A stretch of DNA of 64,000 nucleotides. It comes from an uncultured Haliea sp. (GTDB lineage Bacteria; Pseudomonadota; Gammaproteobacteria; Pseudomonadales; Halieaceae). Position 1 is the first letter of the stretch, and each line of letters starts with the position of its first letter. Location of the stretch: assembly GCA_947258585.1 (NCBI GenBank), contig CAMYIZ010000036.1, positions 1 to 64,000 of the forward strand, given 5' to 3'. Below are positions 1 to 7,331 of this stretch, in pieces. A program made the translations under genes and the position numbers. Under the pieces are notes generated by a model. The model was not told where the DNA came from and ran no database searches. It saw only the letters and a list, made by a program, of their open reading frames with translations.

Positions 1-99
1 GATTATGACCTAGGATTCTTTGACCAGAACGAGAACAGGGTGGAGCCGGTAGGGGTTAACCCCTTCGCTCCAAAAGTGTTACCCATGTCCTCGGAATAA
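1..99 (+). pseudogene. C-terminal end of an IS481-like transposase (cut by window edge)
   Basis: Frame 1 is open from the first base to a TAA at 97-99 and gives 32 residues containing GFFD, RVEP, NPFAPKVLPMS and a final SSE. That pattern matches my recollection of the C-terminal tail of DDE integrase-type transposases of the IS481 family. The catalytic domain would lie outside the window to the left, so I cannot tell whether the gene is intact. The frame ends 38 bases short of the tRNA-Thr gene, so the element lies directly downstream of that tRNA. Confidence 0.6.
41..72. repeat. Strong palindrome inside the transposase tail
   Basis: TGGAGC at 41-46 pairs with GCTCCA at 67-72, and the core AGGGGTTAACCCCT (51-64) is a perfect palindrome. 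It overlaps codons of the transposase tail. There is no T-run after it on either strand, so it does not look like a terminator. Confidence 0.5.
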
Positions 100-120
100 A
101 CTGTCACCTATGTGGCCGGA
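100..120 (+). mobile_element. Probable right end of the IS481-like element
   Basis: Directly after the transposase stop, TGTCACCTATGTGGCC (102-117) resembles TGTTACCCATGTCC inside the coding end (77-90). From memory, IS481-family elements often carry a terminal sequence of the form TGTCACCTATGT just after the transposase gene. The left inverted repeat is outside the window, so the exact boundary is a guess. Confidence 0.4.
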
Positions 121-137
121 AAGGACCCTTGGTAATT

Positions 138-213
138 TGGAGCTGGCGAGAGGAATCGAACCCCCGACCGGCTGATTACAAATCAGCTGCTCTACCTACT
201 GAGCTACGCCAGC
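138..213 (-). tRNA. tRNA-Thr (TGT anticodon)
   Basis: The minus strand folds as a cloverleaf: acceptor GCTGGCG/CGCCAGC, a D-arm around TAGCTCAGTAGGTAGAGCA, anticodon stem GCTGA/TCAGC with loop TTTGTAA (anticodon complement at 178-180), and a T-arm containing GGTTCGATTCC. CCA is encoded (complement of 138-140), giving 76 nt. The discriminator base is U. In many gammaproteobacteria coaX-birA lies next to a tRNA Tyr-Gly-Thr cluster and tufB. Here an IS-like sequence follows instead. Confidence 0.95.
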
Positions 214-300
214 CAAAAGACACTGCGGGACAGGTGCCTCCCGCGGGGGCGCAATGATAGACAATGGCCCCGGGTGATGCAATAGCATCTACCCGGATGT

Positions 301-342
301 ACCTCGCCGGCCGCACCTCGCCGGCCACACCTCGCCGGCCGC
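301..342. repeat. Three tandem copies of a 14-bp GC-rich unit
   Basis: The unit ACCTCGCCGGCCGC occurs at 301-314, 315-328 (one change, A for G) and 329-342. It lies just beyond the coaX stop codon, between coaX and tRNA-Thr. The repeated GCCGGC core gives several overlapping potential hairpins. No T-run follows. Confidence 0.75.
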
Positions 343-345
343 ACC

Positions 346-1104
346 CTACATCGGGTCCCTGTCCCGCCCTTGCGCAGCTGCCATCACTTCCAGTCCGTCA
401 AAGACCAGATCCGGAATCCAGTCCCCCGCGCCACCCAGCAGGCGCTGCAGGGTCTCCGCACCGCCCCCGCACAGGTACAGGCGAGGCCGCGGTTCGCCGG
501 CCTGCTCCAGCGCCACGCGCACTGCCGCGGCCTGGGCCAGGGCTATGCCGTGCCGCACCGCTTCCGCCGTGGACGTTCCCGGCGCCAGGTCGTAGACCGC
601 CTCCTCGGCAAAGCGCACCCGGTCGGTATCCAGCAGCAGGGCACGCTCCATCAGCGAGGGGCCGGGGATGATGTAGCCGCCCTCGTGGCGACCGTCTGCG
701 GCCACCAGGTCGATGGTGAGGGCGGACCCGGCGTCAACCACGCAGAGCCGGGTCGGCTCCCGGCGCCAGGCGCCGAGCATCGCCAGCCAGCGATCCACGC
801 CCATGCGCAGGGGCTGCTGATAACTGTTGATCAGGGTTCCGGTACGCGCCTCGCTGCGCGCAAACCAGGGCCGCAGCTGCCAGCGCTCCTCCAACATGGC
901 GGCCAGGTGCCACTCCGCTTCCTCGCTCGCCACGCTGGCAATCCAGATCGCCTGCACGACGTCGCTGCAGGCCAGCAGGCGCGTGCGAGAGTCCTCGTCA
1001 TCGCGACGATACACGCCCCGCGCGATCAACTCCGCACCGGACATGAGACGCCACTTGGCGCTGCTGTTGCCGACATCAAGTTGCAGACACTGAACGCCGC
1101 TCAC
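346..1104 (-). CDS. coaX: Type III pantothenate kinase
   Basis: CoaX phosphorylates pantothenate, the first step of coenzyme A synthesis in the cytosol. The 252-residue product has the ASKHA-fold signatures of the family: LDVGNSSAKW near the N-terminus (phosphate loop), a central DAGSALTIDLV, and the GGYIIPG segment. I start it at the GTG at 1104-1102, because this overlaps the birA stop by four bases (GTGA), indicating translational coupling, and gives the family's normal length. The open frame extends much further upstream, but that part is antisense or out-of-frame birA sequence. The order birA-coaX is standard in Pseudomonas relatives. Confidence 0.93.
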   Translation of the reverse strand: MSGVQCLQLDVGNSSAKWRLMSGAELIARGVYRRDDEDSRTRLLACSDVVQAIWIASVASEEAEWHLAAMLEERWQLRPWFARSEARTGTLINSYQQPLRMGVDRWLAMLGAWRREPTRLCVVDAGSALTIDLVAADGRHEGGYIIPGPSLMERALLLDTDRVRFAEEAVYDLAPGTSTAEAVRHGIALAQAAAVRVALEQAGEPRPRLYLCGGGAETLQRLLGGAGDWIPDLVFDGLEVMAAAQGRDRDPM

Positions 1105-2078
1105 GATGCCGCCCTGAGCGAAATCTCGCCACCGTAAATCGGCCGCAATCCCAGCGTGGTCTCCAGTTGCAAGGCGCCGCGCTCGTCCACACCGCGGGCG
1201 ATGCCGGCCTGGCGCTGTTCCCCGCTGTGCATGACCACCGGGGTATCGGCAAAGGCGTCCAGCGCCATCCAGGGGTCGCGCCAGGGTGCAAAACCGGTGC
1301 GGGCAAAGCTCGCCGCCAGCGGCAGCAGTTCGTTCAGCAGACTGGCCACTACCGCATTGCGCCCCGGCGCGCTGCCACCAGAGATGGTGGCGAGGTCGGT
1401 CCATTCCTGGTCGATGTCTTTCGCTGCCACGGAGGGCATGGCGACGTTGAGGCCAACCCCGATCACCACCTGGCAACGCCCGGCGGCATCGCCGGCCATT
1501 TCCAGCAACACACCGCCCAGCTTGGCGCCGGCGTGGAGCAGATCGTTGGGCCACTTCAGTTGCAGTGGCGGCAGGCCCAGGTGCGCCAGGGCCCGGGCCA
1601 CGGCCACCCCCACCGCGAGGCTCAGGCCCTCGAGCGCAGCCGCGCCCTCGTGGTATTCCCAGACCAGGGACAGGTAAATATTGCGCGCATACGGACTGAC
1701 CCATGTCCGGCCCCGGCGACCGCGGCCGGCAGTTTGCTGTTCCGCGCTGCACACCAGCCCCGGCCCACCGCCCGCTGCCACGCGGCGCAGGGCCTCGGCA
1801 TTGGTGGAATCGACGATTTCCAGCAGCAGCAGTTCCCGCAGCAAGCCCAGCACCGGCGCATCCAGACCGGCGCGGATACGGGTCCCATCCAGCAGTTCCA
1901 CGCCGCCGGGTAGGCGATAGCCACGCCCCTTGACCGACTCCACGGCCAGGCCCAGCTCCTGCAGGCGATTGAGCTGCTTCCACACCGCGGTGCGGCTCAC
2001 CCCCAGGGCGGTAGCGAGGTCCTGGCCGGAATGGAAATCGCCGTCCGCGAGCATGGGGATCAGGGTTGTCTTGGGCAT
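1101..2078 (-). CDS. birA: Biotin-protein ligase and biotin operon repressor
   Basis: BirA makes biotinyl-AMP and transfers biotin to carrier lysines; with its N-terminal DNA-binding domain it also represses biotin synthesis genes. The 325-residue product has a winged helix at about residues 1-60 (SGQDLATALGVSRTAVWKQL), the ligase signature GRGRRGRTW near residue 115, KWPNDL for the catalytic lysine, and a C-terminal SH3-like cap. I chose the ATG at 2078 because MPKTTLIPMLADG matches the usual start; the frame stays open upstream without similarity. Its client here is probably the biotinylated LiuD subunit encoded 5 kb away. Confidence 0.94.
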   Translation of the reverse strand: MPKTTLIPMLADGDFHSGQDLATALGVSRTAVWKQLNRLQELGLAVESVKGRGYRLPGGVELLDGTRIRAGLDAPVLGLLRELLLLEIVDSTNAEALRRVAAGGGPGLVCSAEQQTAGRGRRGRTWVSPYARNIYLSLVWEYHEGAAALEGLSLAVGVAVARALAHLGLPPLQLKWPNDLLHAGAKLGGVLLEMAGDAAGRCQVVIGVGLNVAMPSVAAKDIDQEWTDLATISGGSAPGRNAVVASLLNELLPLAASFARTGFAPWRDPWMALDAFADTPVVMHSGEQRQAGIARGVDERGALQLETTLGLRPIYGGEISLRAAS

Positions 2079-2262
2079 CTGTGCCGCTGCCTGCCGATTG
2101 GTGATGTGAGGCGTGGATGATAGCAAATACCGGCGCGGTTCAATTGTACAAACGCCACAATTGGTCTCCAACCTCAATTCAGGGGACAGTAGGCACATCC
2201 GGGCAGCCAGCATACAACCACAATCATAGTGCCCCCCGACAATAACAACCGGAGAACTCACC

Positions 2263-2787
2263 ATGCACAATCTCGATGACGCCACCCTGCGCGCCGCCGC
2301 CGACAGACTCATCCGCGCCCACCGACAGGCCTCCATCGACAACGAGTGGACCTTCTTTGTCGATGAGATCTACGCCCGCGACTGCGTCTACACCTGCGAG
2401 TACGCCGGGGTTATGAAGGTCGTGGCCAGGGGCAGCGACGAAATCAAGGCCACTCACTACGGACGCGATATGCAGGTGGGCTGGGAGGGCTGGACCTTTC
2501 CCTACATGGGCGTCTACACCGGCAGCGACAACCGCCTGGTGACCCACTGGATGAATCGTGGCCCGGGCCAGCGACCCGATGGGAGCCACTACGAAACCCC
2601 GGGGATCTCCTTCATCACCCTGAACGCCGAGGCTCGAATAGTGCGCCAGTTCGACCTCTTCGACCTCGCCCACCAGATGCGCCTGTGTGACGAACTGGAT
2701 GCGGCGGGGTTGCTGTCGCCGGCCCTGCAGGAAAACTGGGTCCAGCCCATGAAGGCCCGGCTGCGGCAGCAACTGGGCGCGGACTGA
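2263..2787 (+). CDS. SnoaL-like / NTF2-fold protein of unknown substrate
   Basis: This 174-residue cytosolic protein looks like a nuclear-transport-factor-2-fold (SnoaL-like) protein: an N-terminal helix, a short aromatic-rich beta section (GWEGWTFPYMGVYTG), then FITLNAEARIVRQFDLFD, which is the typical family ending with a strand followed by a helix. Such proteins are small hydrolases, isomerases or binding proteins acting on hydrophobic ligands; nothing here fixes the substrate. A GGAG motif lies 8 bases before the ATG. It stands alone between birA (divergent) and the liu operon. There is no signal peptide. Confidence 0.7.
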   Translation: MHNLDDATLRAAADRLIRAHRQASIDNEWTFFVDEIYARDCVYTCEYAGVMKVVARGSDEIKATHYGRDMQVGWEGWTFPYMGVYTGSDNRLVTHWMNRGPGQRPDGSHYETPGISFITLNAEARIVRQFDLFDLAHQMRLCDELDAAGLLSPALQENWVQPMKARLRQQLGAD

Positions 2788-2859
2788 CCCCACTCCACTA
2801 CCTGCGGGCACCTCCGCAAGATGCCGCCGCGCCAGGGTGGCCGCGGCGGGATCCAGACG

Positions 2860-2888
2860 TTTACGTTAACGTCAACTTGGTCTATAGT
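2860..2888 (+). promoter_or_regulatory. Probable LiuR operator and liu promoter
   Basis: TTTACGTTAACGTCAA (2860-2875) is a nearly perfect 16-bp palindrome with a perfect ACGTTAACGT core. A -10-like TATAGT follows at 2883-2888, 17 bases after the -35-like TTTACG (2860-2865). The site is about 35 bases upstream of liuR. MerR-family regulators bind palindromes between or over -35 and -10, so this is the natural LiuR site. The assignment is by position and symmetry only. Confidence 0.6.
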
Positions 2889-2923
2889 TAGCCAACACCG
2901 GATTGAAAAGGGGCGCACGGTAC

Positions 2924-3304
2924 GTGGCCAAAAGCACCTACACCATATCGGAGCTGGCCAACGAGTTCGGGGTCACCACCCGCACCATCCGCTTTTACGA
3001 GGAGAAAGGCCTGATCCACCCCCGCCGGGAGGGTCAGAAACGCCTGTACAGCCCCGCCGACCGGGTCCGCATCAAGCTCATCCTGCGCGGCAAGCGCATC
3101 GGCATGAGCCTGCAGGAAAGCGTCGAGCTTATCGACATGTACAAGCCCGGGCACAACAACCGCGACCAGCTACACTCCCTTATACGCACGGTCCAGGACA
3201 GGCGCGCCCGCCTGCTGCGCCAGAAGCAGGACATCGAGGACATGCTCGCGGGCCTGGACGAAGTTCAGGCTCTGTGCGAGCGCGGGCTGGAGGACCAACA
3301 GTGA
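2924..3304 (+). CDS. liuR: MerR-family regulator of leucine/isovalerate catabolism
   Basis: LiuR controls the downstream liu genes in response to pathway intermediates. The 126-residue product starts with a MerR winged helix ([29 protein letters not shown]) and continues into a helical dimerisation arm ([21 protein letters not shown], then a coiled coil). I chose the GTG at 2924, which gives the family's usual N-terminus. An AAGGGG ribosome-binding site (2908-2913) lies 10 bases upstream. A TTG at 2903 would add seven residues without similarity. The gene is 28 bases before liuA and is the first gene of the operon, as in Pseudomonas liuRABCDE. Confidence 0.88.
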   Translation: MAKSTYTISELANEFGVTTRTIRFYEEKGLIHPRREGQKRLYSPADRVRIKLILRGKRIGMSLQESVELIDMYKPGHNNRDQLHSLIRTVQDRRARLLRQKQDIEDMLAGLDEVQALCERGLEDQQ

Positions 3305-3332
3305 CCCGATTACCAACCGACAGGATGCAGCG

Positions 3333-4502
3333 ATGAATACCGGCTACCCCACCCTCGACTTCGGCCTCGGCGAAGAGCTGGACATGCTCCGCGACGCCGT
3401 CTACCAGATGTGCCAGAAGGAAATCGCCCCGCGGGCGGCGCAGATCGACCGCGACAACCAGTTTCCCGCGGACCTGTGGCGCAAGTTCGGCGACATGGGC
3501 CTGCTGGGCATCACCGTGGACGAGGCCTACGGTGGCTCCAGCATGGGCTACCTGGCCCACAGTATCGTGATGGAAGAGATCAGCCGGGCATCCGCCTCGG
3601 TGGGCCTGTCCTACGGCGCCATGTCCAACCTGTGCCTGAACCAGATCCAGAAGAACGGCAGCGAGGCGCAGAAGCAGAAGTACCTGCCCCGGCTGTGCAG
3701 CGGCGAACATGTCGGCGCGCTGGCCATGTCCGAACCCAACGCCGGCTCCGACGTGGTCAGCATGAAGCTGCAGGCGCGCAGGGACGGAGACAGCTGGTAC
3801 CTGACCGGCAACAAGATGTGGATCACCAACGGCCCCGACGCCGATGTCTACATCATCTATGCCAAGACCGACCCGGCGGCGGGCTCGAAGGGGATAACGG
3901 CGTTCATTGTCGAACGCGACTACCCCGGCTTCTCCCGCTCGCCGAAACTGGACAAGCTGGGCATGCGCGGCTCCAACACCTGCGAACTGGTGTTCGACAA
4001 CACGCCGGTGCCAGCGGAGAACATCCTCCGCGGCGAAGGCCAGGGCGTGAAAGTGTTGATGTCCGGCCTCGACTACGAGCGCACGGTGTTGTCCGGCGGA
4101 CCGGTAGGCATCATGCAGGCCTGCCTGGACGAAGTCGTGCCCTACCTGCACACCCGCGAACAGTTCGGCCAGAGCATCGGCCAGTTCCAGCTCATGCAGG
4201 GCAAGCTGGCAGACATGTACGCTGACCTCTCCGCCAGCCGCGCCTACCTGTACGCGGTAGCGGCCGCCTGCGACCGCGGCCAGGAGAGCCGCAAGGACTG
4301 CGCGGCCGTCATTCTCTACACTGCGGAAAAGGCCACCCAGATGGCGCTGCAGGCGATCCAGGCCCTGGGCGGCTTCGGCTACACCAACGAGGCCAGCACC
4401 GGGCGCCTGCTGCGCGACGCCAAGCTCTACGAGATCGGCGCCGGCACCTCGGAAATCCGCCGCATGCTGATCGGCCGCGAGCTGTTCAACGAAACCGCCT
4501 GA
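3333..4502 (+). CDS. liuA: Isovaleryl-CoA dehydrogenase
   Basis: An FAD enzyme that oxidises isovaleryl-CoA to 3-methylcrotonyl-CoA in leucine breakdown, passing electrons to ETF. The 389 residues show the acyl-CoA dehydrogenase layout: a helical N-terminal domain, a beta domain with the flavin-site motif [14 protein letters not shown] (about 131-144) and WITNGPDAD, and a C-terminal helical domain ending in [17 protein letters not shown]. Glu249 in [10 protein letters not shown] sits where isovaleryl-CoA dehydrogenases carry their catalytic base, which separates them from most other acyl-CoA dehydrogenases. The length is normal. It is followed 14 bases later by liuB. Confidence 0.95.
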   Translation: MNTGYPTLDFGLGEELDMLRDAVYQMCQKEIAPRAAQIDRDNQFPADLWRKFGDMGLLGITVDEAYGGSSMGYLAHSIVMEEISRASASVGLSYGAMSNLCLNQIQKNGSEAQKQKYLPRLCSGEHVGALAMSEPNAGSDVVSMKLQARRDGDSWYLTGNKMWITNGPDADVYIIYAKTDPAAGSKGITAFIVERDYPGFSRSPKLDKLGMRGSNTCELVFDNTPVPAENILRGEGQGVKVLMSGLDYERTVLSGGPVGIMQACLDEVVPYLHTREQFGQSIGQFQLMQGKLADMYADLSASRAYLYAVAAACDRGQESRKDCAAVILYTAEKATQMALQAIQALGGFGYTNEASTGRLLRDAKLYEIGAGTSEIRRMLIGRELFNETA

Positions 4503-4516
4503 CCGGAGCCCACGCC

Positions 4517-6124
4517 ATGACCGTACTGCAATCACGCCTCAATCCCCGGGACGAGGGTTTCCAGGCCAACAGCGAGCACATGCGACGCCAGGTCGCGGAC
4601 CTGGGCCAGCTGGTCGCAAGCCTGCGCGAGGGCGGCGGCAAGAAGGCCCAGGAGCGGCACCTGTCGCGCGGCAAGCTACTGCCGCGGCAGCGCCTGCAGG
4701 CGGTGCTGGATCCGGGCTCGCCGTTTCTGGAGCTGTCCCAGCTGGCGGCCTACAAGGTCTACGAGGACGACGTCCCGGGGGCCGGCATCATCACCGGCAT
4801 CGGCCGGATCGCCGGCCAGGAGTGCATGATCTTCGTCAACGACGCCACCGTGAAGGGCGGCACCTACTACCCGCTGACGGTGAAGAAGCAGGGCCGCGCG
4901 CAGACCATCGCCGACGAGAACGAGCTGCCCTGCATCTACCTGGTCGACTCCGGCGGCGCCTTCCTGCCCCTGCAGGACGAAGTATTTCCGGACAGGGAGC
5001 ACTTCGGCCACGCCTTCTACAACCAGGCGCGGATGTCCGCCCGGGGCATTCCGCAGATCGCGGCGGTGCTCGGCTCCTGCACCGCCGGGGGCGCCTATCT
5101 GCCGGCGATGGCCGACGAGTCCATCATCGTCAGGAACCAGGGCACCATCTTCCTCGGCGGCCCGCCGCTGGTGAAGGCCGCCACCGGGGAAGTGGTCAGC
5201 GCCGAGGAGCTGGGCGGTGCCGACGTCCACTGCCGGACCTCCGGCGTCACCGACCACTACGCCAACAACGACCACCACGCCCTGGAACTGGTGCGCCGCG
5301 CGGTGGGGCGCCTGAACCGGGTCAAGCCGGTGACCATGGATCTGCGCCAGCCGGTGGAACCGCTGTACGACAGCAGCGAAATCTACGGGGTCATTCCCAG
5401 GGATACACGCCAGCCCTATGACGTCCGCGAAGTCATCATGCGGGTGGTCGACGGCTCCGAGTTCGATGAGTTCAAGGCCCTCTACGGCGAGACCCTGGTC
5501 TGCGGCTTCGCCCGCATCCACGGCTACCCGGTGGGCATCATCGCCAACAACGGCATCCTGTTCGGCGAGTCCGCGGTCAAGGGCGCACACTTCGTTGAAC
5601 TCTGCGCCCAGCGCAAGACACCCCTGGTGTTCCTGCAGAACATCACCGGCTTCATGGTTGGCAAGCGATACGAGGCCGGCGGCATCGCCCGTCACGGCGC
5701 CAAGATGGTGCACGCGGTTGCCTGCGCCAACGTGCCCAAGTTCACCGTCATCATCGGCGGCTCCTTCGGCGCCGGCAACTACGCCATGTGCGGCCGCGCC
5801 TACGAACCGCGTTTCCTGTTCATGTGGCCCAACGCCCGCATCTCGGTGATGGGCGGCGAGCAGGCCGCGGGCGTCCTCGCCACGGTCAAGCAGGAACAGC
5901 TGGCACGGGACGGCAAGAGCATGACGCCTGAGGAGGAAAAGGCCTTCAAGCAGCCGACCCTGGACCTCTACGAGGAACAGGGGCACCCCTACTACGCCTC
6001 GGCGCGACTGTGGGATGACGGGGTGATCGACCCCGCGGATACGCGCATGGTGCTGGGGCTGGCGATTTCCGCGGCGCTCAATGCACCCATCGAGGAGACA
6101 CGCTTCGGCGTGTTCCGCATGTGA
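4517..6124 (+). CDS. liuB: Methylcrotonyl-CoA carboxylase, carboxyltransferase (beta) subunit
   Basis: Transfers carboxyl from carboxybiotin on LiuD to 3-methylcrotonyl-CoA, giving 3-methylglutaconyl-CoA. The 535-residue protein is a tandem crotonase-fold carboxyltransferase: an N-domain with [21 protein letters not shown] and [14 protein letters not shown], and a C-domain with [26 protein letters not shown] and the glycine-rich [21 protein letters not shown]. The [12 protein letters not shown] and FGAGNYAM loops form the oxyanion holes in this family. Length and ATG are standard, with a GGAG motif nine bases upstream. About 410 bases of structured repeat separate it from liuC, an unusual interruption of this operon. 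Confidence 0.95.
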   Translation: MTVLQSRLNPRDEGFQANSEHMRRQVADLGQLVASLREGGGKKAQERHLSRGKLLPRQRLQAVLDPGSPFLELSQLAAYKVYEDDVPGAGIITGIGRIAGQECMIFVNDATVKGGTYYPLTVKKQGRAQTIADENELPCIYLVDSGGAFLPLQDEVFPDREHFGHAFYNQARMSARGIPQIAAVLGSCTAGGAYLPAMADESIIVRNQGTIFLGGPPLVKAATGEVVSAEELGGADVHCRTSGVTDHYANNDHHALELVRRAVGRLNRVKPVTMDLRQPVEPLYDSSEIYGVIPRDTRQPYDVREVIMRVVDGSEFDEFKALYGETLVCGFARIHGYPVGIIANNGILFGESAVKGAHFVELCAQRKTPLVFLQNITGFMVGKRYEAGGIARHGAKMVHAVACANVPKFTVIIGGSFGAGNYAMCGRAYEPRFLFMWPNARISVMGGEQAAGVLATVKQEQLARDGKSMTPEEEKAFKQPTLDLYEEQGHPYYASARLWDDGVIDPADTRMVLGLAISAALNAPIEETRFGVFRM

Positions 6125-6171
6125 ACATTTGGTGCACTGGAATATGAGCTTCGAACTCGGGCGCGGCGCCA

Positions 6172-6261
6172 GTTGGGGCCTGGCCGGACACGCTACAAGC
6201 ACATCCATGTGCGCTCGGTGGCGGCCGTCCATGGCCGCCAACGGTCCGGCCAGGCCCCAAC
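6172..6261. repeat. Structured repeat copy A (three-way-junction inverted repeat)
   Basis: An 18-bp perfect outer stem (6172-6189 with 6244-6261) encloses two smaller hairpins. One is GCACAT-CC-ATGTGC (6199-6212). The other is TGGCGGCC with GGCCGCCA around a 6-base loop (6219-6240). Read on the minus strand, the interior matches copy B at 6371-6466 closely, although the outer stems differ. It lies in the non-coding gap between liuB and liuC, so the liu transcript would carry it. No T-run follows, so it is not a simple terminator. Confidence 0.85.
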
Positions 6262-6370
6262 CGTCACCGCGCCCTGATTTGAGAGCGAAATTCACGCTAC
6301 GTGCATTTTTTCCCGAAAGCCTTCAAGCGCGATGTTCGCAACGGAGTGCGGAAGTGGAGGCGTCGGGGGG

Positions 6371-6466
6371 ACGGAGAGGGGCAGGCGGGACCGTCGACGG
6401 CCATGGAAGGCCGTCGCCGAGCCTACATGGATGTACTTGTGGCGTGTCCCGCCTGCCCCTCTCCGT
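6371..6466. repeat. Structured repeat copy B, inverted relative to copy A
   Basis: A 20-bp perfect outer stem (6371-6390 with 6447-6466) encloses CGACGGCC-ATGGAA-GGCCGTCG (6395-6416) and TACAT-GG-ATGTA (6424-6435). The architecture is the same as copy A in the opposite orientation. Shared inner sequence includes CGGCCATGGA, GCCGTC/GCCGCC and ACATGGATGT followed by CTTGTRGCGTGTCC. Paired changes in the 8-bp inner stem and in the outer stem keep both copies able to fold, which suggests the structure is selected. Confidence 0.85.
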
Positions 6467-6536
6467 GCTCCCGGCGCCCGTGCAGCCCGTGAACGAGATC
6501 GCCAATTAGCTGAGCCAGATTTTGGAACTACTGACG

Positions 6537-7328
6537 ATGAACAACGAACTAGTGACCACAGACATTGATCCCCGCGGCGTCGCCACGGTGACGATTGACA
6601 ACCCGGACAAGCACAACGCCTTCGACGATGTGATCATCGCCAGGCTGCGGCTCGCCTTCGATACACTGGCCGAGCGCAAGGATGTGCGCGCGGTGGTGCT
6701 GGCCTCCAACGGCAAGCATTTTTCCGCCGGCGCGGATCTGGAATACATGAAGCGCATGGCGGGCTATGACTACGGCCACAACCTGCGCGATGCAGAGGCG
6801 CTGGCGGGCATGCTGAAGGCGCTGTTCGGGCTGCCACAGCCCACCATCGCCCGGGTGCAGGGCGCTGCTTTCGGCGGCGCGGTGGGTCTGGTCAGTTGCT
6901 GCGATATGGCGGTGGCCACCCGGGGCGCCATGTTTGCCCTGTCGGAGGTCAAGATCGGGCTGGTGCCGGCGACGATCAGCCCCTATGTCATCCGCTCCAT
7001 CGGCGAGCGGGCGGCGCGGCGCTATTTCCTGACTGCAGAGCGGTTTGACGCCCACCGGGCGCTGCAACTCGGATTGATCAGCGAGATCGCCGACGAAGAG
7101 GCGCTGGACAGCGAAGTGGCAACGCTGGTGGATGCGATCCTCGGCAATGGCCCGGAGGCAGTGCGAGCGGCCAAGGACCTGATTGTCAACGTCGCCGGAG
7201 AGGACATCACCGCGGAGCTGGTGGAAGACACCTGCGCCCGCATCGCCCACATCCGGGTATCCACGGAGGGCCAGGAGGGCCTGGCGGCCTTCCTGGAAAA
7301 ACGCACACCCAACTGGCTCGGGAGCTGA
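6537..7328 (+). CDS. liuC: Methylglutaconyl-CoA hydratase (crotonase family)
   Basis: Hydrates 3-methylglutaconyl-CoA to HMG-CoA, the step between LiuB/D and LiuE. The 263-residue product has crotonase motifs: HFSAGADLEYMKRM (CoA-binding), GAAFGGAVGLVSCCDMAVA (oxyanion-hole helix) and FALSEVKIGLVPATISPYVI, the last typical of the methylglutaconyl-CoA hydratase branch. I start at the ATG at 6537 with GGAA 9 bases upstream; a TTG at 6522 is in frame but less likely. It is 3 bases from liuD. The operon position supports the assignment over a generic enoyl-CoA hydratase. Confidence 0.9.
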   Translation: MNNELVTTDIDPRGVATVTIDNPDKHNAFDDVIIARLRLAFDTLAERKDVRAVVLASNGKHFSAGADLEYMKRMAGYDYGHNLRDAEALAGMLKALFGLPQPTIARVQGAAFGGAVGLVSCCDMAVATRGAMFALSEVKIGLVPATISPYVIRSIGERAARRYFLTAERFDAHRALQLGLISEIADEEALDSEVATLVDAILGNGPEAVRAAKDLIVNVAGEDITAELVEDTCARIAHIRVSTEGQEGLAAFLEKRTPNWLGS

Positions 7329-7331
7329 GGC

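Noticed and set aside
1105-1983. Long open minus-strand frame running upstream of coaX
   Set aside because: It overlaps birA in another frame, has no similarity, and coaX starts at a GTG overlapping the birA stop; it is a high-GC shadow frame.
3180-4535. Open antisense frame of 451 codons opposite liuA
   Set aside because: Antisense to a clear acyl-CoA dehydrogenase, repetitive Ala/Gly/His composition, no motif or ribosome-binding site.
4676-6295. Open antisense frame of 539 codons opposite liuB
   Set aside because: Antisense to a clear carboxyltransferase; GC-driven lack of stops, no domain seen.
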